DNA from: Gracilaria caudata
Taxonomy: Eukaryota; Rhodophyta; Florideophyceae; Gracilariales; Gracilariaceae
Reading direction: 5' to 3'
Assembly (NCBI GenBank): GCA_030374735.1
Contig: JASCIV010000296.1
Span: 1-25,918 of the forward strand
DNA: 25,918 bases
Shown here: in pieces, positions 8,216-16,980 of the stretch
How positions within the stretch are numbered: position 1 is the first letter of the stretch
Layout of the letters: each line of letters starts with the position of its first letter
The notes under the pieces: generated by a model
What the model was told of the DNA's origin: nothing
The model's database searches: none
Seen by the model: only the letters and a program-made list of their open reading frames with translations
Translations under genes and position numbers: made by a program

Positions 8216-11200
8216 CTATCGTTTTCCTGGGACGCCCATTGGCTTGCCTCTCAATTTCTTCCCGCGACTACCACGAACCAACTTCGATAGACTCGAAGCC
8301 TTGCGGTTTCGCTTTGCACCGATCAATCCAGGGCGAGCTCCAGGTCCAATCATCTCCATCCCAAGCGGCACATAAGCATACGGATCAGGCCGACCTGCAC
8401 GCTTCACGTCACCAGCGCCTCTACGACTCTTGTATTCCTCGCCAAATGAGCCTTTCAGTCTCTTTGTGCGACGACCTTCGTCATCAACTTGCGCTCTTCC
8501 TCGTTTTCTATCAATTGCAGTGTTCAGAGATCTTTTCAGAGGACGCTTCGTATCTTCATCATCTGATGTATCACTTGCACTTCCAATCTCTGCAAGACCA
8601 CTGTCGTCGTCACTTTCGACAAGTATAAGGCGACCATCTTTTGAGTACTTAACTATTTCACTTGTTTTGCTGTTCTGCTTCCTAAGGCGCAACGCTTCGC
8701 TTATATTACCTTCTCCGTCCTCACCGAGACCGCGAGCTTGACCGTCCAACAAGTCCATCACGTCTGACGATTCCTTATTCTTTGAATGTTTTACCTGCCG
8801 CATCCCTGCTTCAAGCAGTTCATCACCGTCAAGGATCTCCCGCTCGACGTCTGAATCTGAATCTTCCATAGGAACTTCGATTCCCTTGTCACCGTCCCCC
8901 TCCCTTGGTTCAAGCCTCTGGGATTTGAGGGCTGCTTGTTGTTGTCGTTTATCTTTTGCTGCGTGCTTCTTGAGCATGTCACGACTGTACTTCTTTCTCA
9001 CTGCAGACAACAACTTCATGTGTTCGGGTGGAAACACAGCCTGAAGTGCATCATAACCGCATTTTCGCAAGATACGCTCAAAAACAACTCTGACTCTAAG
9101 TCGCACTTCCTGTTTCTTAGATCTAGCTGCAACACACACAAGACCAGGGACAATACCCGGAAGCACTGCGCTTAATCGAGTGGAGGGCTCAGCAAGGACT
9201 TTCGTAGCAACTTTCACTACTCCAAGTGCAGCTTTTTGCACTTCAACATCGTTATGACGCAGCAAGATCCCAATGGGCCCTGGTTCAACATCATTTGAAC
9301 CCGATTCCTCTTTTTCTCCCCTTTCATCAGCCATGGTCGTGTCTAAGCTCCCTGACATATTAGCAAACATGGAGTCAACGATTTGTCTAAACTCTTCGTT
9401 CAACCTGGCTTCCCCCCGGAAGTCATAAATAAGCCGACCAAGAGCAGTTACTGTAGAGGCGATCATAGGCACAGTTCTTGCACCAAGTCCAGCCGTCACA
9501 GCAAAGAAGAATTTCTTCAAGCCGCTGTAATCGACTCCAGAGTTCGAAGCATTCCAAGTCCGAGCCATGCTAACTAGCGTCTCAAACGAAGCAGCTCTTG
9601 CCTTTTCAGATACATCCCTTGTTCCCATTATGACTTCAGACAAAAACATGTCATTGAGTTTTTCCAAGTAAGCAACGCGAGGCTGCCCCGAATTTATCCG
9701 CAAACTGCTGTTAACAAGGGTAGCAATCAGAACCTGACGCGCAGCTTTCGCGCCTGAAGCCACAGTCTTTCCAGACTTTGATAGAGTATCTAGGAAAGAG
9801 GCAAACTCTGGCAAAGTTGGATCGTTCCCTCGCATTGAAAGAAGCAAAGTCGATGCTCTGTAAGCCTTCTTCTGCAGGGCAGTCTCCTTTGGATTTGCAA
9901 AGAATGGTGTCAAAGCTTTCTCTAGGACACCAACTTCAGAAGCATCAAAGGGCATAATCTTGCTCTCCGCAATTGCAATCGAAAGATCAGCTGCAGCATG
10001 TTGTCGTCTTACCACTTGTGCATTGTCCTCCGACGATTTTGAAAATTCCTTAGCTTCGTTCGACATATTCACTCGAAGTTCGAGAAGCCTGCGCACCGAC
10101 TTTCTCAGCAGAGCAAGCACAACAGCCGGGGTCCGTGTCGCTCTACAAGCTGCAGTAACGGCTTCCATCAACATCCCTCGACGCTCGTCGGTTATCTTCT
10201 CATTGACACCAGATATGGCTGGATAGAGTTTCTTCAGACGAGATGCAAAAGACATGCGTATGGTCTCATTTTTACCTTCTCCAGAGGGGAGGCACTCTAC
10301 TGAAATGCTCAGTTGTCTCAGTCCACCAGTACCGACGGAATACATGACTAGATTGTTCTCATACGTTAAGCAATGATATATTGCTTGAAAAAGAGTATTC
10401 AAAGAGCCATCATCCCAAAGATCGGAAGGTTGCGTACAAAATGCCGGTAAGAGGCCCCAGATCTGCGAAACATAACTCGAAATGTTTTTTGCTTCAATAA
10501 CTCGCTTCTCCTTTGTCATTGCCTCCATTGCAGCAGTAAGCTTATTCGCAAGTGGCACACAAGCAGTGTTAAAGAGGTTCACAGGTGCGCCCCGTATATG
10601 GTCTCGAAGTACTGGTAACAGCCAGGCATTAGTAACATGTTCTTTTTCATCGTACTCAAGCTTGCACTGTTCGAAGATAAGCGACGCCCCGCCTCCACGC
10701 GCAATAGAACAAATCAGTGACTGTAACACGTCCAGTTCCTTCCGATCGCCTCTGTCATATGCTTCTTGACGCTTTTTCAGAAGATTTCGCAACAGCTTTC
10801 GAATTGCATCGGACATTGCAGGGCTTCCGGCAGCCATATCTTTCTCTATATATGCTTTCAGTACAGGTAATACTTCCCGCCATATGGGCTTAAACAATTC
10901 GCTCATAAAACCTTGCAAAACGCGCAAAACGTCAGAGCGAGTCGCAAACCAACGTTGTGTCACTAGGTTTCGCAGCGAAGCGCATACGGAACGGATGCAT
11001 CGAGGTTGAGCTGTTGGGCTCACCATATCAAACCCGCGTTGAACACATTGTACAACAAGCTCATTTGAGGTTGGTGCATGTTCAAAGTATGAAGCGTAAA
11101 CGGAGCCCCCAATCTGTACGCAACGACCGTAGGCCTCTCTGAGATCGTCGGACGGCTCCTCAGGGAGCTCATTCTGAAGGACTGCAAGCATTAGCTTTTT

Positions 11201-12400
11201 TAGATCGCTTTGAGGAATCATCTGCCCTCCTGGGCCGACATCTTCCGAACGCTCAAAGTTTTGATTTCGACTGATCAAGCTCGCTAACGCTTTGAACGCA
11301 AAGGCCATAAGGCCGGGTTGGGTCTTCGTTGTAATAACCACAAGGTGCTTGGAAAGCTTCGCGGCGTCGATAGGGTTCAGGAATCCCGAGACAAGTTCCA
11401 CACACGCAAGAAGCGAAATCAAAGATGACACCTGAGACATTTCGAGCTCAATATCACGTAACTTGGAACTGAAGAACTCATCGTAGACTTTGATTTCATT
11501 AACAAAAAAAGCCGTGGTCGTGGATGAAGTTCTTGTCCTTATGATCTGAGCTCTGGGGCAGTTCAGTAAAGAACCCAAGGAATCTCGAGCCTTTCGTCGA
11601 GATTTGAAATCAGAGTCAGTTGTCTGTCGCAATAGATAAAGATATGCCCTCTGCATCGTGGGGTTGGACCACGAAGACGATCCAAGAACAGCCAATATTG
11701 TCGAAAAGATTTGAGGAGTGTGGCGTGCTACAAGTTGATGCCCTGCAACATGATCATAAACACGCATGGTCATGCTAAGTACGTGATCGGCTTTCGCATT
11801 TAACACCGCCGTACTGCAGCCGGAGACAGCCAAACCGGTTAGATACACCAAGCTGGAAGCAAGGTCTACGTCTTCAACTGAATCCTTAACCTTTCGTGCA
11901 GCAGCATCTTCAGCTTTCATGACATCGACGTCGTTTCTTCCGCTTGCAGATACCATAAGTTGTGGGACACTCATGTCTCGGACCGAATTCTCATCCTCTT
12001 TCGTCTTTTTCTTCAACTTTCTTTTTTCCTGTTTCGTCATCTTTTCTGGATGCTTCGTCCTTTGGGCACTCGATTGAACAGGATTTGTGGTAGCTATGAG
12101 TCTTTCAAGGGATGTGACAAGAGCACCTAGATAAACAGCCGCTGCGGCTTCTCCAGTAAACGTCCGTGCTTCTTCTGGAATGATTGACGCGACAGCCTCT
12201 AACGAAGCACGCTCACGACGGTGTGCTGGTAATGTTGATTTGCGGCGTCTCCAAACTTCAGCAAAGCATATGGGAAGGGACGGTGGTATGGACTTCGCAG
12301 AACTCTTTTTCCTGTTCTTACCAAAGCTCACGGTGGCAGTTGGTAATGCTGATGCTAGGTCTGCGACACCCAAACCTGCATCAGCCTTTTCTTCAACCAT
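8216..12400 (-). CDS. RRP12: RRP12-like ribosome biogenesis protein
   Basis: HEAT-repeat nucleolar factor needed for maturation and export of pre-ribosomes, mainly the 40S precursor. Predicted 1394 residues and intronless, slightly longer than yeast (about 1228) and human (about 1297). The frame runs 9 codons further upstream, to 12427, but the first ATG is at 12400, in good context (AAGATGG). Diagnostic stretches: WLLPVLRDHIRG at about 593, followed by PLANKL and a LLPAFCTQPSDLW segment, the usual RRP12 centre; a late HEAT region ending near RVVFERILRKCGYD with the PPEHMKLLSAVRKKYSR helix; an acidic and basic tail; and DPYAYVPLG close to the C-terminus, ending in a Lys/Arg/Gly-rich segment. 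The helical repeats fill most of the chain. An upstream non-coding or short coding exon cannot be excluded, because AG precedes the frame at 12428. Confidence 0.95.
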   Translation of the reverse strand: MVEEKADAGLGVADLASALPTATVSFGKNRKKSSAKSIPPSLPICFAEVWRRRKSTLPAHRRERASLEAVASIIPEEARTFTGEAAAAVYLGALVTSLERLIATTNPVQSSAQRTKHPEKMTKQEKRKLKKKTKEDENSVRDMSVPQLMVSASGRNDVDVMKAEDAAARKVKDSVEDVDLASSLVYLTGLAVSGCSTAVLNAKADHVLSMTMRVYDHVAGHQLVARHTPQIFSTILAVLGSSSWSNPTMQRAYLYLLRQTTDSDFKSRRKARDSLGSLLNCPRAQIIRTRTSSTTTAFFVNEIKVYDEFFSSKLRDIELEMSQVSSLISLLACVELVSGFLNPIDAAKLSKHLVVITTKTQPGLMAFAFKALASLISRNQNFERSEDVGPGGQMIPQSDLKKLMLAVLQNELPEEPSDDLREAYGRCVQIGGSVYASYFEHAPTSNELVVQCVQRGFDMVSPTAQPRCIRSVCASLRNLVTQRWFATRSDVLRVLQGFMSELFKPIWREVLPVLKAYIEKDMAAGSPAMSDAIRKLLRNLLKKRQEAYDRGDRKELDVLQSLICSIARGGGASLIFEQCKLEYDEKEHVTNAWLLPVLRDHIRGAPVNLFNTACVPLANKLTAAMEAMTKEKRVIEAKNISSYVSQIWGLLPAFCTQPSDLWDDGSLNTLFQAIYHCLTYENNLVMYSVGTGGLRQLSISVECLPSGEGKNETIRMSFASRLKKLYPAISGVNEKITDERRGMLMEAVTAACRATRTPAVVLALLRKSVRRLLELRVNMSNEAKEFSKSSEDNAQVVRRQHAAADLSIAIAESKIMPFDASEVGVLEKALTPFFANPKETALQKKAYRASTLLLSMRGNDPTLPEFASFLDTLSKSGKTVASGAKAARQVLIATLVNSSLRINSGQPRVAYLEKLNDMFLSEVIMGTRDVSEKARAASFETLVSMARTWNASNSGVDYSGLKKFFFAVTAGLGARTVPMIASTVTALGRLIYDFRGEARLNEEFRQIVDSMFANMSGSLDTTMADERGEKEESGSNDVEPGPIGILLRHNDVEVQKAALGVVKVATKVLAEPSTRLSAVLPGIVPGLVCVAARSKKQEVRLRVRVVFERILRKCGYDALQAVFPPEHMKLLSAVRKKYSRDMLKKHAAKDKRQQQAALKSQRLEPREGDGDKGIEVPMEDSDSDVEREILDGDELLEAGMRQVKHSKNKESSDVMDLLDGQARGLGEDGEGNISEALRLRKQNSKTSEIVKYSKDGRLILVESDDDSGLAEIGSASDTSDDEDTKRPLKRSLNTAIDRKRGRAQVDDEGRRTKRLKGSFGEEYKSRRGAGDVKRAGRPDPYAYVPLGMEMIGPGARPGLIGAKRNRKASSLSKLVRGSRGKKLRGKPMGVPGKR

Positions 12401-12624
12401 CTTGGTCCAGTCTTCTTCTGAAGCCACTTAAAACCTCAAAACCGGGGATGGTGGAAGAGACGCAAGTCTTATAAAAAAGGAAACCTAGAATGTTTTCCCA
12501 GTTGCGGCCCAAACCCTGTTAATCCGAAGCTCAGAAACTGCTTGGCTCGTTTTGAATGAATGCAAATGAAACTCTCACTTTCAAACCACGCGAAACTCAC
12601 ACTCAGCATGGACTGTTTCAACAA

Positions 12625-12654
12625 GAGGGAGAGAGAGAGAGAAAGAGAGCGAGA
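12625..12654 (+). repeat. GA-rich tract
   Basis: Nearly pure purine GA repeat; on the minus strand it is a CT tract about 225-255 bp upstream of the RRP12 start codon. CT tracts near starts can act as core-promoter or leader elements, but a plain microsatellite is equally likely. Confidence 0.85.
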
Positions 12655-12782
12655 ACACACGGGCGAGCGTGAAAAAGCGTAGAGTTCGACATCCACCGCC
12701 GACGGTGAACCATAATTTAGGGGGTCCGCAAATAATTTTCAAGTAAATCCTTGCTTGTCTCTTACATGTTTATAAACACTTT

Positions 12783-13037
12783 TTACGAAATAAATATTAT
12801 ATCCTGCCGTGTAGCTTCACAGTTCAAGATAGTCTGGACAGCATATCCCATTTCTTCTTTATTGAGGTTTTCTTCTTGTGTGGAGGGCAAGCAGAGCTCT
12901 AAACGGTTACCCACTGGAGATAGTTCGCTCTCCTCAAAAACATCCCAATTAAAACTGTTTGCATGTATCTTCTCTCCATTGCATGGAGAGAAATCATCAG
13001 AGAGAGTCCCTCGAAAGTCTGGGCAGTATGAGGCCAT
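12783..13037 (-). CDS. possible small acidic protein, unrecognised
   Basis: An 84-codon frame starts with ATG in good context (AAGTATGG) and has a TAG stop in frame 12 bases upstream, so the frame is self-contained unless spliced. The translation is mildly acidic with no membrane segment or known motif. It contains a perfect 10-bp palindrome (12970-12992) inside the coding frame, which may instead mean the stretch is non-coding repeat sequence. Low confidence. Confidence 0.22.
   Translation of the reverse strand: MASYCPDFRGTLSDDFSPCNGEKIHANSFNWDVFEESELSPVGNRLELCLPSTQEENLNKEEMGYAVQTILNCEATRQDIIFIS
12970..12992. repeat. perfect 10-bp inverted repeat
   Basis: TTCTCTCCAT and ATGGAGAGAA separated by TGC. 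Perfect arms. Confidence 0.9.
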
Positions 13038-14008
13038 ACTTGACTTTCGCTAGCATTCTCCTTAAGGATCAATAAGAACAATAAGAACAAAAAGCACGAG
13101 TCGGTCTATGACCGTGTTTGTAGTCCTTGAGAAGGGAAATCTATCTCTTCGTGTGGGCCTAATTTCGCATCTTTGCAATCAAAGGACAGCGTTCCACAGC
13201 CGTGGTCCGTAGTAGAACGAACGAAAGAGACTTTTATTTTTGAGGAGAGAGGGTGTAGTAAAAGAAGAAACGAATTCCTTGGCCGGCTACCAACACGGTG
13301 TTAGCAACACCCAATCTGTTTTGGAAAACAACTAAATTTGAATAGATATTTGGGTGTATCTACTGCAGAAGAACAAGGAGCGGATCCAAAGAGTTTTCGG
13401 GCTAGCAGATCAAAGCTCCCGTACCAAGCTATCATAAGACTCGATTCAGAATCATATACAGACACTCTACGCCCCCGAAAACCCTTAGTGTCGTTCACGC
13501 AGTTTAATCCCAACATCTTCAAGGTCCATACAAGCCGAACCTACGTCGACTTCCTACAGTGGCAGCCGGCAAATACAGCTTCTCTGCCCCTCGGAATTGG
13601 GTCGTAGTTTCTGCCGTGATGTTGGAAGAGTTAGCCCTGTAGGGGCAGCGTGACGTATGTATTTCAAACTAGTACAGGTCACGAGTTGGAGAAACTTGTC
13701 GAGGCTCGTGGATGAAAAGCAGTAGCATCACGGTGTACAGCCGCAAAGACCAGTGTTCCTGTATTTCTTTGCTGTGGACAAAAATTTTTCGTGGCGCTTG
13801 CAATATAATTTTGGTGAGCAACATGCGTCCTCTCTCTCTCTCTTTGATCAGGTCAGGTGTCTCGACGAATGAGACCTTCGAGATTGGAAACGATATCGAT
13901 ATCATTTCATTTAGGAGACGGCCCTGTTGCTTTTAGTGATATGAATTCCAAGATTCGATAAGTCCTTAAATGTATGAGAAGTACCGCATCCAAATTTGTT
14001 GTCCAGCT

Positions 14009-14027
14009 GTTAGAGAAGCTCTCTAAC
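14009..14027. repeat. perfect 8-bp inverted repeat
   Basis: GTTAGAGA and TCTCTAAC separated by AGC. Confidence 0.85.
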
Positions 14028-14230
14028 ATCATGTGCATGGTGTACGAAGAAGCGTGGTTTAAAAAAACAGGCCTGCTCCACACACCTCTTCGTAGTGGTG
14101 ATTAAAATGTCTAGAAACTATTTGTGAAACGAGCCGTTTCGTCTCAGGTTTGTTTCCTTAGGTTACGACTGATGCCGAGCAACACACATTGTTATGTTTG
14201 TATTATTGTACCGTCAAGGTCGGTAGACTA

Positions 14231-14266
14231 AACACTACGAAGTACAGTGGTACTTTGTGGAGTGTT
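14231..14266. repeat. imperfect stem-loop
   Basis: Arms AACACTACGAAGTAC and GTACTTTGTGGAGTGTT pair with a 2-base bulge and one mismatch around a 4-base loop (AGTG). It is followed after 11 bp by a second stem-loop. Confidence 0.75.
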
Positions 14267-14277
14267 CTATTTTCGTC

Positions 14278-14321
14278 TCAAATTTAAAGCTCGGGTTTGT
14301 AAGGAGAGCTTTAAATTTTGA
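14278..14321. repeat. perfect 13-bp stem-loop
   Basis: AAATTTAAAGCTC (14280-14292) and GAGCTTTAAATTT (14306-14318) are exact complements around a 13-base loop. The stem extends by two pairs if one A is bulged. Confidence 0.9.
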
Positions 14322-14602
14322 CAAGGGTACAAGGGCTGTGATGTCTTTCTCATTCTTGCCGAATCAAACAAGCCTCGGCTGTTCTTCAGTTGGCTCGATG
14401 CGAACGTCGAAAACAGGTGTAAATTAACACGGTTCCTTCGACAACAAAAACGAGATAACATGATTCTTAAGCGTGTGCTGCGCCTAACATGATACGAGAA
14501 TTGTGAAGATCCGAACTGATGGTTTTAATTAGTACTGAATGATTTCGTTAGCGTTGCCCTCAACATACGCATGGTGACAAGACCAATTGTATAGGAGCAA
14601 GG

Positions 14603-14908
14603 ATGACCTTATGTTACCGTTGTTACAATCGCATGATCGATGAGATGGGCAAGATTTGTGCACAATTGCGTTTACACTTCACGAAAGAAATTCTGGAGAC
14701 TGCCAAGTGTTGTAGATGGCGCGGATTGTTGAAAGCCACTAAGCATATTACTGGGAACCATGTCACAATTGAGGCATTGTTCCATGTCAAGGGACTGGAT
14801 ACCAACCTTCAACTAAAATCGGCCGAGCACAATCGAACGACCAATGTGATTTCCAAACTGTTGAAGGAAGCTGACCAGTGGCGTGCGAGGGGGCGCAGCG
14901 AGATATGA
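14603..14908 (+). CDS. small basic protein, unrecognised
   Basis: A 101-codon frame from a true ATG (context AAGGATGA) to TGA. The product is basic, with a CYRCY (CxxC) near the N-terminus and a CC pair at about residues 36-37. Two stretches look helical, about 12-50 and about 70-97. No family recognised. It stands alone between hairpin-rich sequence and the GC-rich upstream region of the CCT gene. It could be a short gene, an exon, or a decayed mobile-element fragment. Confidence 0.35.
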   Translation: MTLCYRCYNRMIDEMGKICAQLRLHFTKEILETAKCCRWRGLLKATKHITGNHVTIEALFHVKGLDTNLQLKSAEHNRTTNVISKLLKEADQWRARGRSEI

Positions 14909-15215
14909 TTGACTTCAAAGCCCTAGCGGCTAGTTTGCTTCGTGCAAGCCCTTAGAACCTCACAGAGAACGACGGTGAATGGCTGACATGTGCACTACAA
15001 AGAGCGATATGGAAGATACTAGCAGGCACGGTGAGGCAATCAACGGTGGTAAGCGCCCAACGTCGAACACAGCTGCAATGCGCCGCTGTGCGCGCAATCT
15101 GCCGTTAATCTCAGCCGCACGTAGCAAACCGCCACCACTCCGGCGCCCAACCGTGGGCAAACGCGCGTGTCATTGGGCCACTTGTGCCACACGTTGCACA
15201 GGAATCTGGCGCGCG

Positions 15216-15220
15216 CCAAT
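15216..15220 (+). promoter_or_regulatory. CCAAT box
   Basis: GCGCCAATCAGC, about 520 bp upstream of the CCT-gene ATG. A second CCAAT, on the minus strand, is at 15172-15176. Both fit the NF-Y core. CCT domains in plants are known to work with NF-Y subunits; whether that holds here is inference. Confidence 0.35.
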
Positions 15221-15248
15221 CAGCAATGGCAGGGACAGCGCCGTGTGT

Positions 15249-15254
15249 CACGTG
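15249..15254. promoter_or_regulatory. G-box CACGTG
   Basis: Perfect CACGTG, the bHLH/bZIP core used in many light- and clock-controlled promoters of photosynthetic eukaryotes, about 485 bp upstream of the CCT gene. Confidence 0.35.
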
Positions 15255-15338
15255 CCGGAGCCGGTGTGCCATCCAAAATCTGCAGATTCCGAAGTGCACG
15301 ACGGCCAGTGTTTTGCAGACACGCGTCCCATCGCTGGC

Positions 15339-15360
15339 CAAATATCTTGGCAGATATTTG
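15339..15360. promoter_or_regulatory. inverted pair of short evening-element-like sites
   Basis: CAAATATCT and AGATATTTG form a perfect 9-bp inverted repeat around TGGC. Each arm contains AAATATCT, the short evening element bound by CCA1/LHY-type single-MYB proteins in plants. It is an AT-rich island in GC-rich DNA, 378 bp before the ATG of a CCT-motif gene. The structure is seen; the regulatory role is inference. Confidence 0.4.
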
Positions 15361-15738
15361 AGACAAACACGGAAGGCGCGTGGGCGCGGCGGCGGCGCGC
15401 ACGTCGGCGGCTGTGACGTGCTCGTGCGGTCACCGCCTCCAACGCGCACGCATTCTTTGCCTCGCCTCCCGCTGCATTTTTGCATATAGCCACACACGTT
15501 CCGCACCCGTTCGCATCTGTGCAAGCAATTCCCGCCCTGTCCTCCACTCCCGCCGGCTTTTCCGCATTGCTTCTCGCCACCACGCCCAACACACGCTCCC
15601 ATTCCCTCAACCGTTCGACTCAGACCGTACAACGCGCCCCACATCCAAACCGCATTCTTCAATCGTTCTTGCTCGCTGCGGAGCAGCAGCTTCTCATCTC
15701 AAGCGCTATCGTGCTCCTCCACTCCCCCACAGCGCACC

Positions 15739-16305
15739 ATGGGATCGAGCACAACTGCCGCGCCCTCAATGGCGCGGATAAGCAGCGAGACGAACCTGGC
15801 TGTGCAACTTCTTCTCGCCGTCAGTGATGCCCGCCACTGCAGACCGTCATCCAAGGAGCCCCGCCCCAACTCGAGCAGTGCCACCTCATCAGACCTACCA
15901 GGCGACTCAAGTGACGACTCGGAGTCTACCGACTGCGTTGTCACTCCCACCCAGTCCCCGACCTTGCGTCAGAAGGTCGCCTCTCATCCTGTCACGTCTC
16001 CAAGGGGCGTGCCACCCACTTTTGGTCGTGGCGACGCAACCTTTTTCAAGTACACTCATGAGGAGAGACAAGAAGCGCTCAAGCGCTTCCGAGAGAAGAA
16101 GAGGCGTCGCCAGTTTCAAAAGAGAGTGAGGTACATGGTCAGGAAACGCCTAGCGGAGACCAGGCCGAGATACAAGGGGCGCTTTTCAAAACCTCCACCA
16201 GGCGAGAACTATGATGATGGTACCCCGGGTCCACCAGCCAAACCACCAGCCAAGCCACACCCGTCGAAGAACACCAATGCATCGCAAAAGCAGAACAAAC
16301 AATAG
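15739..16305 (+). CDS. CCT-motif protein (CONSTANS/TOC1-type motif)
   Basis: Predicted 188 residues, one exon; start ATG in excellent context (CACCATGG). The C-terminal half carries a full CCT motif at about 109-152: RQEALKRFREKKRRRQF, then KRVRYMVRKRLAETRPR and KGRFSKP. This fits the consensus of Arg/Lys helices with RY.xRKxxAxxRPRxKGRFxK. In plants the motif acts in nuclear import, DNA binding and NF-Y-type complexes in light, clock and flowering control. There is no B-box or receiver domain before it, so this is a single-CCT protein, as is common in algae. The N-terminal 100 residues are Ser/Pro-rich apart from a short possible amphipathic helix (about 15-32). The tail after the motif is Pro/Lys-rich. 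The target genes are unknown. Confidence 0.9.
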   Translation: MGSSTTAAPSMARISSETNLAVQLLLAVSDARHCRPSSKEPRPNSSSATSSDLPGDSSDDSESTDCVVTPTQSPTLRQKVASHPVTSPRGVPPTFGRGDATFFKYTHEERQEALKRFREKKRRRQFQKRVRYMVRKRLAETRPRYKGRFSKPPPGENYDDGTPGPPAKPPAKPHPSKNTNASQKQNKQ

Positions 16306-16980
16306 TGGGGCACAAAGCGCTCGCATTGTTCGCGGTTCTTTTGACCAGTCAGTATTCAGCATGTGATTGCACCTAGACGGTGCCTGTTTAGTATATCTTC
16401 TGTATAGCCTTTTGAGTCGTCGCCAAAGTTTGGCGTTAACTGTGAACGCCTTTGTTGGAGTGCACGCCGTAGCCCGACGAGCGGTGCTGATTGTTCGCTT
16501 CTTTGTACGCACTCGCCTAGGGCGTAACGACGTTGGGATTGCACCCGAAATACAACGTGATTTATCCTTTCTCGGGGAAAGTCCATGTCTCAGATATGCA
16601 AGGTCAAGTCAGCGATGTGCTTCTCCTACAGCGTTCCAAATCCCCTCGCCGTTGGTTGTGAACGACTGTGACATCGGACGACTTACGAAGGGAGGCTTTA
16701 AAGCACGTAGGAGACGACATGTACTCGGTAAAACCGTACACTTCGAAACCCAGTCAAAGCATAGTTTTGAAAAGCGTTGTCCATCTTTCGTTTAATACAT
16801 GACTTAATTGTCACTTACCATGAAGCGAAACTTGCGTTATATCGTTCCCATTGCTTTTCGTTGTAGACCTCGAGACAGCGAATGCAGTGGCAAGCTGACG
16901 ACCTGCTTAAATCGTTCGCGCGTCTTGTACGCTTGTCCCACTTCACTTCTTGAGAGGGCGTGGGGAACAAGAGAACAAAC
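16306..16980. other. spacer between CCT and coiled-coil genes
   Basis: About 675 bp. A 142-codon frame from 16367 has no ATG at its start and no recognisable content, so I take it as chance. It presumably holds the CCT 3' UTR and the promoter of the next gene. Nothing else seen. Confidence 0.5.

Larger units (their letters stand above)
12428..14602. other. gene-poor spacer upstream of RRP12
   Basis: About 2.2 kb. It holds the RRP12 leader, including a minus-strand TTTATAAG about 70 bp before the ATG that might be a TATA element, a GA tract, one doubtful minus-strand ORF, a short CT run at 13829-13843, and several perfect or near-perfect hairpins (12970, 14009, 14231, 14278). Other ORFs here (13301-13607 on both strands; 13669-13905 minus) have no recognisable content and I do not call them genes. 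Confidence 0.55.
14909..15738. other. GC-rich upstream region of the CCT-motif gene
   Basis: About 830 bp, visibly richer in G+C than neighbouring spacers, especially from 15110 to 15600. Long open frames on both strands here follow from the low stop-codon frequency and have no protein-like features. The 300 bp before the CCT ATG are strongly C/T/A-rich on the plus strand, like a 5' leader. The region holds CCAAT boxes in both orientations (15172, 15216), a G-box (15249) and a palindromic evening-element-like site (15339). Confidence 0.55.

Noticed and set aside
12401..12427. Nine extra codons at the RRP12 N-terminus
   Set aside because: The frame begins GTG after an in-frame TAA. The first ATG at 12400 is in good context. 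An upstream exon spliced to 12428 cannot be excluded.
15111..15662. 183-codon minus-strand frame and overlapping long plus-strand frames upstream of the CCT gene
   Set aside because: GC-rich DNA lacks stop codons in several frames at once. The minus frame starts with TTG, the translations are Gly/Arg/Cys/Ala-rich without domain pattern, and the region looks like a promoter and leader.
16367..16795. 142-codon plus-strand frame after the CCT gene
   Set aside because: Starts with TTG, no recognisable motif, and sits in the expected 3' UTR and spacer.
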